Assembly: GCA_963809205.1 (NCBI GenBank)
Contig: CAWEIS010000009.1
Coordinates: 82,796-146,795 of the forward strand
DNA from: DATLLN01 sp963809205
GTDB lineage: Bacteria > Actinomycetota > Thermoleophilia > Gaiellales > JAICJC01
DNA length: 64,000 nucleotides
Reading direction: 5' to 3'
Shown here: positions 58,367 through 64,000 of the stretch, in pieces
Numbering within the stretch: the stretch's first letter is position 1
How the letters are laid out: every line of letters begins with the position of its first letter
Translations under genes and position numbers: made by a program
Notes under the pieces: model-generated
What the model was told of the DNA's origin: nothing
Seen by the model: only the letters and a program-made list of their open reading frames with translations
Database searches by the model: none

Positions 58367-58393
58367 CAACGGGGTCAGACCCCGTTGTTACAT
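58361..58393. terminator. 33-bp perfect palindrome covering both convergent stop codons
   Basis: ATGTAACAACGGGGTC, a single A and GACCCCGTTGTTACAT form perfect 16-base arms. On each strand the ATGTAA at the outer end is the last sense codon and the stop codon of a gene: the CoA synthetase on the plus strand and the metallo-hydrolase on the minus strand. It should act as a bidirectional terminator. The core is the same as at 53981. Confidence 0.75.
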
Positions 58394-59257
58394 GGCCCCG
58401 ACTGCGGCCAGGTTCTCACGGTGCACCGCCTCGTACGCGGGGAGGTAGGTGATCCAGCCCGCGTCCAGCTCCGGTCGGACGAACTCGCGCAGGTCGAGCG
58501 CAGCCGCCGCGGAGTTGTCGCGCGCGGCGAGCAGCCGCCGGGTGTAGCTGGACGTGGCATCGACCAGCGTTGGCTCGTAGCCGCCGGCCGCGATCCGCCC
58601 CGGGTCGCCGTGGCACGGCAGGAACCGCGTCGCGCCCCAGGAGCGCATCCGGTCGAGCTCGGCCAGCTGGAGCTCCAGCTCGGACGGCTCGCTGACGTAC
58701 GTGACCGTGTCCTCCAGCGTGTCGCCGGCTAGCACCAGATCGCCGCCGTCGAGCAGCACTACGGCCGCGTCGCGGCTGTGGATCTGCATGTGGCGCACGG
58801 TCAGGCGGATCCGCCCGACCGCCAGCTCGAGCTCGTCCTCGAACGTCGTCTGCGGGAGCACCAGCGGGTTGATTGGCGGCGGACCCTCGAGCGTCGCGTC
58901 CTCGATCGCCGCGCGGCGGGCCGTGAGCTCCTCCAGCGTCCATGCGTGGGCGATGATCTCGCAGTCGGCGAACGCCTCGTTGCCGGCGACGTGGTCGAGG
59001 TGCCAGTGGCTGAGCAGCACCCGCAGCCTGGTCGCGCCGCGCTCCTCGAGCGCCGACCTGATCTCGCGGCCGTGGGCAGGGGTGAGGTGGGTGTCGTAGA
59101 CCAGGGCCTCGTCGCCGTCGACGATCGCGAAGCTGGCGATGCCCAGCGTGAAGCCGCCGTCGTCCAGCCAATTCGGCTCGCCTGAGTGCAGGCGCACCCC
59201 CTCGACGCGGCCGTCGTAGAACGCGAGCACCCCGCTCGCCGGCTCGAGCACCCGCAT
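58388..59257 (-). CDS. MBL-fold metallo-hydrolase
   Basis: The 289-residue protein has the zinc-binding HxHxDH in VLLSHWHLDHVAGNEAFADC, further ligands in VRHMQIHSRDAAVVLLDGGD with LVLAGDTLEDT, and RFLPCHGDPGRIAAGGY near the end. Members include lactonases, glyoxalase II and others; no substrate is implied. ATG 59257 has TACGCT seven bases upstream without a ribosome site. It is divergent from a GNAT gene across 31 bases. Confidence 0.9.
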   Translation of the reverse strand: MRVLEPASGVLAFYDGRVEGVRLHSGEPNWLDDGGFTLGIASFAIVDGDEALVYDTHLTPAHGREIRSALEERGATRLRVLLSHWHLDHVAGNEAFADCEIIAHAWTLEELTARRAAIEDATLEGPPPINPLVLPQTTFEDELELAVGRIRLTVRHMQIHSRDAAVVLLDGGDLVLAGDTLEDTVTYVSEPSELELQLAELDRMRSWGATRFLPCHGDPGRIAAGGYEPTLVDATSSYTRRLLAARDNSAAAALDLREFVRPELDAGWITYLPAYEAVHRENLAAVGAM

Positions 59258-59288
59258 GCCGGGGAGCGTACCTGGTTAGATCCGTGGC

Positions 59289-59771
59289 ATGAACTCCGAC
59301 CTGACAGTGCGATCGGTGGAGGACGGCGAGCGCGAATGGCTGGCCGGCGTCCTGCGCGAGGCGTGGGGGCCGACTGTGGTCAGCCGCGGTCGCGTGATCG
59401 ACCCGACGGTGCTGCCGGCGGTGGTCTGCCTGCGTCACGGCCGTCCGGTCGGCGTCGCCACCTACGACCCGGGCGCGACCGAGTGCGAGCTGGTCACCAT
59501 CGATGCCTTCCGCGAGCACACGGGGGTCGGCTCAGCGCTGCTCGCCGCCGTCGAGCAGGCGGCGAGGTCACACGGCTGTTCGCGCCTCTGGCTGATCACC
59601 ACCAACGACAACCTCGACGCGCTGCGCTTCTACCAGCGGCGCGGGATGCGGATCGCGGCGGTGCACGCCGGGGCGATCGAAGTGTCGCGCGCCCTGAAGC
59701 CGTCGATCTCGATGACGGGGGCCTACGGCATCGAGATCCGCGATGAGCTCGAACTGGAAAAGGCCCTGTAA
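59289..59771 (+). CDS. GNAT family N-acetyltransferase
   Basis: The 160-residue product begins MNSDLTVRSVEDGEREWLAG and has the acetyl-CoA-binding motif DAFREHTGVGSALLAAVEQA near residue 75, followed by CSRLWLITTNDNLDALRFYQ and RRGMRIAAVHAGAIEVSRAL. This is the standard single GNAT fold. The acceptor is unknown. TTAGAT ends seven bases before the ATG, again without a ribosome site. Confidence 0.88.
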   Translation: MNSDLTVRSVEDGEREWLAGVLREAWGPTVVSRGRVIDPTVLPAVVCLRHGRPVGVATYDPGATECELVTIDAFREHTGVGSALLAAVEQAARSHGCSRLWLITTNDNLDALRFYQRRGMRIAAVHAGAIEVSRALKPSISMTGAYGIEIRDELELEKAL

Positions 59772-59789
59772 ATTCTCGGGTTCGCCCGG

Positions 59790-59861
59790 TTGACAAGTTC
59801 TCCTGGCGGTGGCAAGATCACGCCCGTTGGGGCTCCGTTTCGGTAAAACGAAAGGAGTCCC
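59790..59861 (+). promoter_or_regulatory. Promoter followed by a hairpin that sequesters the ribosome site
   Basis: TTGACA (59790-59795) and CAAGAT (59813-59818) are 17 bases apart. The transcript should begin near 59825. The sequence then forms a stem from GGGGCTCCGTTTCG (59829-59842) and CGAAAGGAGTCCC (59849-59861), with a GTAAAA loop, one bulged G and one G-U pair. The ribosome site AAAGGAG lies entirely in the 3' arm, two to three bases before the ATG spacing region. Opening of the hairpin would be needed for translation. Confidence 0.6.
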
Positions 59862-59863
59862 GT

Positions 59864-60127
59864 ATGGCACTACGACACACCGAGATGGCCCGGCAGTCAC
59901 TACCACGCGACGCGCGCGGCAGGTTCGTGGCGGTGCCTCGCCCGGCGCCCCGCCGGGGGCGACCCGGTGTCTCCGTCGATCCCCTGTGGATCGTCGCCAC
60001 CGCGCTGCTCGTCTCGATCGCCTGCCTGGACTACGGGGCGATCGTCAAGTCCTCCGAGCTGATCGTGGCGGGCGTCGTAGCGGCGGCGATCGGCCTCGCG
60101 GCGATGCTGGAGGCAGACCGGGACTGA
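59864..60127 (+). CDS. Small two-helix membrane protein
   Basis: I do not recognise a family. The 87-residue product has a basic N-terminus (RHTEMARQSLPRDARGRFVA, PRPAPRRGRPG) and two hydrophobic helices, VDPLWIVATALLVSIACLDY and SELIVAGVVAAAIGLAAML, ending EADRD. It has its own sigma-70-type promoter and a 5' hairpin that covers the ribosome site, so its production seems specially regulated. It is convergent with the amine oxidase gene. Confidence 0.75.
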   Translation: MALRHTEMARQSLPRDARGRFVAVPRPAPRRGRPGVSVDPLWIVATALLVSIACLDYGAIVKSSELIVAGVVAAAIGLAAMLEADRD

Positions 60128-60139
60128 CGGTCTAGGCGC

Positions 60140-61780
60140 TCAGCCCCGCTGCTTGGAGTAAGGCAGGTTCGCGAGCGATGACGGCACGCGCACGCGCAGC
60201 TTGCGCATGATCTCGATCGCCGCGCGGTCGCCGCTCTCGACGCCGCCGTTGAGGAATCCCTGGCTGTAGGTCGACGTCGCCTCGCCGGCGAAGTGCACGT
60301 TGCCCTCGGCCCGCCCGGTGCCCTCCCAGAACCGCGTGTACTGCGCCCGTCCGAACGCGGCGTAAGAGCCCTTCGTCCACTGGTCGTGCGGCCAGAGGTC
60401 GGCCCACGCGTGCCCGTTGAAGTGCTCGCGGGTGCCCGGCACGGCCTGGTCGATGCGGTGCAGCACCTGGTCGCGGAGCGCCGTCGGCGCGGGGCCGTGG
60501 GGATCGGGCGCGCTCCACTCGCGGGCCGTGCGGCCGCCGGCGTAGGCCGTGATCAGCCCCGCCGTGCCGGGCTGTGCCGCGGAGCTCTCCCAGGTGTCGA
60601 AGTCCGGGTCGACCGACTCCAGCGACGCGCTCCAGTCGCTCATCCGCCACGGCCGCCGGTCGTACTGGATCAGCACCTTCGAGTCGTCGCCCATCGCCAG
60701 CTGCTCGATGGCCGCGCGCTTGTGCGCCGAGAACCCAGCGCCCGCGTAGTCGACGTCGCGCAGCGTCGTGAAGGGAAGGGTCAGGATCACGAAGTCGGCG
60801 ACCACCGGCCGGTGCCCGTCGAAGGTCAGCTCGTAGCGGCTGCCGACGCGCCGGATCGCCCGCAGCACCGTCTGTCGGTGGATCGAGCCGGCGGGCAGCG
60901 TCTCGGCGCCGCGAGTCGTTACCAGGTCGTTGCCTCCGTGGACATGCCAGCGCTCGTCGCCGCCCGGATAGGGGATGACGAAGAAGTCGATCCAGTTGAC
61001 CGCGGACAACCGGTCGAGGTTGGCGCCGTACCAGCTGCCCATCACCTCGTCGATGATCTTGCCGACCGCGGTGCCGAGAACGCCGGGGACGTGCGCCTCC
61101 AGCCACTCGGCCATAGTCAGCTGGTCGAGACGCACGGCGGCGGGGGTGGCAGTCCCGTACGACAGCGCAGCCGTGGTCACGGAGCCGTTCGCGCGCAGCA
61201 CGCCTACCCTTTTCGCCTCGGCCGCAGCGGCGTCGCTGATCATGTCCATCGCCGCCTTCAGGTCGCGGTGCGGCACGCGGCCGCCGTCCGCCCACAACGG
61301 GTAGAAGGAGCCGTAGCGCGCCGACCACAGGTCGTCGAGCTCGAGGCCCAGCTGGCGCACGAGCTGGCGGATGTGCACGTGCCGGGTGTCGATGAACTCG
61401 CCGCCGTGCTCGGCCACCTGGCCGTCCGCGAAGCCTCGCGCCGTCCAGCAGCGGCCGCCGATTCGCCCGCGCGCCTCGAAGACCTGTGAGCCGACGCCGA
61501 CGCGGTGCAGCTGGTAGGCGGCGGCGATCCCCGCCAGGCCGGCGCCGACGATCGCCACCGACGCGTCGGGCGCGCCGCTGCGGCTCGCGGCCCGCGCCCG
61601 CGTCGTGCCCAGGCCGCCGGCGGCAAGCAGCGCAGCGCCGCCCAGTACCGCCCCCGCCTGGAGCACGCCACGCCGGGTGTAGCCGTCGGCCGGCGAGCTC
61701 TCTTCGGGGACGCCGACGTGGCGCGCGACCGATTCGGCCTTGCACTCCATCGCCAGCCCTGAACGCCGTCCACCCCGCAT
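60140..61780 (-). CDS. TAT-exported FAD-dependent amine oxidase
   Basis: The protein, 546 residues from ATG 61780, has a twin-arginine signal, YTRRGVLQAGAVLGGAALLA, then the dinucleotide-binding ASVAIVGAGLAGIAAAYQLH and the FAD motif VFEARGRIGGRCWTARGFAD, GQVAEHGGEFIDTRHVHIRQ. The C-terminal FAD contact is NVHFAGEATSTYSQGFLNGG. This matches flavin monoamine oxidases. TAT export means it folds with FAD inside the cell and acts outside, oxidising an amine to an aldehyde with release of H2O2. ATG 61750 is an alternative start. A link with the amino acid decarboxylases, which make amines, is possible. Confidence 0.9.
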   Translation of the reverse strand: MRGGRRSGLAMECKAESVARHVGVPEESSPADGYTRRGVLQAGAVLGGAALLAAGGLGTTRARAASRSGAPDASVAIVGAGLAGIAAAYQLHRVGVGSQVFEARGRIGGRCWTARGFADGQVAEHGGEFIDTRHVHIRQLVRQLGLELDDLWSARYGSFYPLWADGGRVPHRDLKAAMDMISDAAAAEAKRVGVLRANGSVTTAALSYGTATPAAVRLDQLTMAEWLEAHVPGVLGTAVGKIIDEVMGSWYGANLDRLSAVNWIDFFVIPYPGGDERWHVHGGNDLVTTRGAETLPAGSIHRQTVLRAIRRVGSRYELTFDGHRPVVADFVILTLPFTTLRDVDYAGAGFSAHKRAAIEQLAMGDDSKVLIQYDRRPWRMSDWSASLESVDPDFDTWESSAAQPGTAGLITAYAGGRTAREWSAPDPHGPAPTALRDQVLHRIDQAVPGTREHFNGHAWADLWPHDQWTKGSYAAFGRAQYTRFWEGTGRAEGNVHFAGEATSTYSQGFLNGGVESGDRAAIEIMRKLRVRVPSSLANLPYSKQRG

Positions 61781-61960
61781 CGCCACCAGTAGACCAGACG
61801 ACCGCCGCCCGGTCAACGCCTCCGTCCGGCCGGTGTAGGAAGCTTGCCACGAACGGCGATGGCTCCCGCAATGTTCTCCAAACCTCGTTCCGCGATAGTC
61901 CTCCGCGACCGCCGACCAGGGCGCCACAGGCGCCGACTCCCCTCCGGCGGCAGGACGACG

Positions 61961-62176
61961 ATGCCCTACACCCCAGCCGACAGGGCCCGGCTCCACCGCG
62001 GCCTGCGAACTGCGCTTGTCATCTCGGCGCTCATGTGGTCCTTGACGATCGCAGCCGGGGTCGCCGCCGCCACCGTTTCGCTGTGGCTGGTGCCGGCAGC
62101 CGTCGCCGCGGTGGCCGTCAGCTTCGCGGTCTGGCTGACCGAGCTCGCCGACCGCCAGACCGCCGCCGGGCGCTAG
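61961..62176 (+). CDS. Small two-helix membrane protein
   Basis: The 71-residue product begins MPYTPADRARLHRGLRTALV, followed by two hydrophobic helices, ALVISALMWSLTIAAGVAAA and LWLVPAAVAAVAVSFAVWL, and ends ADRQTAAGR. No family is recognised. The basic-then-two-helix layout is like the protein at 59864, although the sequences differ. The upstream 180 bases, up to the amine oxidase start, hold no other feature I can support. The stop overlaps the convergent phosphotransferase gene by four bases. Confidence 0.6.
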   Translation: MPYTPADRARLHRGLRTALVISALMWSLTIAAGVAAATVSLWLVPAAVAAVAVSFAVWLTELADRQTAAGR

Positions 62177-63032
62177 GCATCCTCGGCGAGCCACCTGCTC
62201 GCCTCGACGTGCTCCTCGATCGTGCCGGAGTCGGTGATCGCCCACGCCAGCGTCTGGGCGATCGTCCACCGCCGCGCCCGATCGCGGTCGAGGTCGAGCG
62301 CTTCGCACAGCCGGTCGAGCCGCCGCAGCACCGCCTCGCGGCTGTGGCCGAGCTCCGTGCCGCGCACGATCGGCGCGAGCGAGAACTCGCGCTCGGCCAG
62401 GATCAGCTTCGGGTCGATCGCCAGCCATGGCTGACGCTGGGCGCGGAGCACGTTGCCCGCGTGGAGATCCTGGTGGACGAGCACCAGCTCGCCCTGCGTG
62501 CCGGGGAGCTCGTGCAGCGCCTCCAGCGCCACGTCGAGCAGCTCCCGCTCGATCGGCCGCCCGGCGCTCTCCCAGTCGCGCTCGATGTCGCCGGCCCACC
62601 ACGCGGCCTCGTCGGCGAGCGTCCGAACGGCGGCCCGGCGGGCTGCCACAGGCGCGGAAGCAGGTCGGCGATACCTCGAGCGCCGCCTCCGCCGGCTCAG
62701 ACGCCAGCGGCGTGCCCGGCTCGGCCCGCTCGAGCAGCAGCGCGTTGCACTCAGGGTCGTAGTCGAGCAGGACAACCGCGCCGTCCCCCGACCAGTGCGC
62801 GAGCGCGGCAGCCTCGTGCTCGTTCTCGCGGCCGCGGAACGCCAGCTTGAGCACGACGTGCGAGCCGTCCGCTCGCTCCGCCGGGCATGGCCAGCGACTC
62901 GAACGCCTCGGCGAAGGGCTCGCCCAGATCGAGCGACCAGCGGTCCGCGCAGTCGCTCAGCATGCCGGGAAGCCGCTCCAGCCATTCGGCCCCCTCCGGC
63001 GACGCGGCGAGCCAGGCGAGGCCGTCATGCAT
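62173..63032 (-). pseudogene. Aminoglycoside phosphotransferase family (APH(6)-like) protein, frameshifted
   Basis: Pieces in three frames give HDGLAWLAASPEGAEWLERL, DGSHVVLKLAFRGRENEHEA, WSGDGAVVLLDYDPECNALL, VIADLLPRLWQPAGPP, RTLADEAAWWAGDIERDWES and VLVHQDLHAGNVLRAQRQPW, then LAIDPKLILAEREFSLAPIV. The catalytic HxDLHxxN and the IDPK metal site fit the streptomycin 6-kinase-like branch of kinase-like phosphotransferases. Activity on an antibiotic is not implied. One-base shifts lie near 62880, 62665 and 62625. ATG 63032 has TAGCCT (63039-63044) six bases upstream. Repaired length is about 286 residues. Confidence 0.75.
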
Positions 63033-63037
63033 GCCGA

Positions 63038-63044
63038 TAGGCTA
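63038..63044. promoter_or_regulatory. Overlapping divergent -10 elements
   Basis: On the plus strand TAGGCT (63038-63043) ends six bases before GTG 63050. On the minus strand TAGCCT (63039-63044) ends six bases before ATG 63032. The start codons are only 17 bases apart and the two hexamers share five bases, so only one of the promoters can be occupied by polymerase at a time. Confidence 0.5.
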
Positions 63045-63049
63045 GCGAC

Positions 63050-64000
63050 GTGCGCCCGGAACGGCTGACCCCGACCCGCGTCTACCGCTTCTACCAGGGT
63101 GGATTGCTGATCGACCGGCTGCGCGGCGAGCCGGAGCGCGACACCGATCATCCCGAGGACTGGGTCGGATCGGTGACGCCGGCGAACAACCCGGGCAGGG
63201 ACGAGCCCGAGGCCGGGTCTCTCGCGGCTCGCCGGCGGCGGGCTGCTGCGTGACGCGATCGCCGCCGACCCGGAGGGCTGGCTGGGCCAGGCCGCCGCGG
63301 CCGGACGACGGGCGTGCTGGTCAAGCTGCTCGACGCGGCGCAGCGGCTGCCGGTGCATGCCCATCCCAGCCGCGCGTTCGCGGCGGAGCACCTGGGGTCG
63401 CCGTTCGGCAAGACCGAGGCCTGGATCGTGCTGGCGACCCGCGAGGAGCACGCCGACGTGTGGATCGGGCTGCGCGAGCCGGTGGCCGCGGCGATCTACC
63501 GGGGGTGGATCGAGTCCCAGGACGTCGACGCGCTGCTCGGGTCGCTGCACCAGGTGCCGGTGGGGGCCGGCGACGTGATCTACGTGCCCGCGGGGATTCC
63601 CCACTCGATCGGCGCCGGCGTGCTGATCGCGGAGCTGCAGGAGCCGACCGACTTCTCGATCGTTGCGAGTGGCGCGGCTACCCGATCGACCCGGACGACA
63701 CCCACCTGGGCATGGGCTGGGACGTCGCCCTGGGCGCGTTCGACCTGCGCGCGCATGAGCCCGTCACCGCGTTGCCCGACGAGGCGCGCGAGTTCTTCTG
63801 GGCGGACGCCGATCCGTCGCCGGCGGGCCGGTTCGCGATCTGGATCGTGACTGCAGGCGAGGGTGAGATCGACGGCCGGCCGGCGCGGGCCGGTGACACG
63901 CTGGCGGTGCCGGCGGCCGTGACCGAGGTGCAGGTCAGCGGCGGGCTGGAGATCCCTGCAGTGCCTGGGCCCGGCCTGACGCCGGTCAGCGCAGCAGCTC
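63050..64000 (+). pseudogene. manA: Mannose-6-phosphate isomerase, type I, frameshifted and cut by the window edge
   Basis: The gene interconverts mannose 6-phosphate and fructose 6-phosphate. Pieces are RPERLTPTRVYRFYQGGLLI, HPEDWVGSVTPANNPGRDEP, GLLRDAIAADPEGWLGQ, VLVKLLDAAQRLPVHAHPSR (two zinc histidines), SPFGKTEAWIVL (zinc glutamate) and GDVIYVPAGIPHSIGAGVLI (third histidine and substrate arginine region). GYPIDPDDTHLGMGWDVALG and the cupin tail follow. One-base indels fall near 63222, 63302 and 63665. It continues beyond 64000. It could supply mannose for glycans such as those made by glycosyltransferases. Confidence 0.8.

Noticed and set aside
62173..63032. Streptomycin resistance gene
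   Set aside because: The kinase motifs fit the APH(6)-like branch, but many such proteins are not resistance enzymes and this copy has three frame breaks.
1..64000. tRNA, rRNA, CRISPR arrays, prophage genes, transposases, integration sites
   Set aside because: I looked for cloverleaf ends, regular spaced repeats and phage or transposase motifs on both strands and found none I could support.

Overview
The window is about 70% G+C and carries densely packed genes with short or overlapping junctions. A Thermus-type isocitrate dehydrogenase, many leaderless-looking promoters, the DUF1707 and DUF1003 families, an ECF42-type sigma factor with its DGPF partner, and a flagellar locus in an otherwise actinobacterial gene set point to a high-GC actinobacterium. 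Thermoleophilia (Solirubrobacterales or Gaiellales relatives) is my best guess; this is inference from gene content, not a phylogenetic result. No tRNA, rRNA, CRISPR array, prophage or transposase gene was seen.

Layout. 0-2.2 kb: DUF1707 fragment, isocitrate dehydrogenase, GNAT acetyltransferase. 2.2-9.7 kb: a flagellar block (FlhB-like switch protein, FliK, FlgF, a stub of FlgG, FliT-like, FliS, FliD, FlaG and a TPR-flanked glycosyltransferase), almost every gene of which is broken by one-base indels. 9.8-11.9 kb: 2-oxoacid dehydrogenase E1 alpha and beta. 11.9-20 kb: a polyphosphate and c-di-GMP neighbourhood (diguanylate cyclase, small acidic protein, Ppk, Ppx, SixA-like phosphatase, CYTH-CHAD protein, PilZ protein). 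20-24.5 kb: small membrane protein, LysR regulator, polar amino acid ABC transporter, peptidoglycan amidase. 24.5-33.7 kb: secreted and membrane proteins, ABC-F ATPase, hydrolase, flavin reductase with hydroxyacid dehydrogenase, ECF sigma factor with DGPF protein. 33.7-45.2 kb: catabolic genes, with two group II PLP decarboxylases (one fused to a cyclic-nucleotide-binding domain), CoA transferase, acyl-CoA ligase, a three-subunit molybdenum hydroxylase, an ornithine cyclodeaminase homologue and an F420-type reductase. 45.4-51 kb: three translationally coupled genes, an alpha-oxoamine synthase, a membrane GGDEF-EAL protein and an MFS exporter. 51-64 kb: M1 peptidase, oxidoreductase, PadR regulator, third decarboxylase, propionyl/acetyl-CoA synthetase, metallo-hydrolase, acetyltransferases, TAT-exported amine oxidase, phosphotransferase and a partial mannose-6-phosphate isomerase.

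How the genes may work together. Polyphosphate synthesis and breakdown (Ppk, Ppx, CHAD) is bracketed by a c-di-GMP maker and a c-di-GMP receptor. The synthase / GGDEF-EAL / exporter operon has the shape of a small-molecule signal system: a CqsA-type enzyme family, a membrane protein that could sense, and a way out of the cell. This is the strongest candidate for something undescribed, but it is a hypothesis.

Caution. At least two dozen one-base indels fall at 2.3-9.5 kb, about six at 62.6-63.7 kb and three in between. I saw no nonsense substitutions between them. Recent gene decay and local consensus error are both possible, and reads are needed to decide. The truncated flgG, however, looks like a true deletion.
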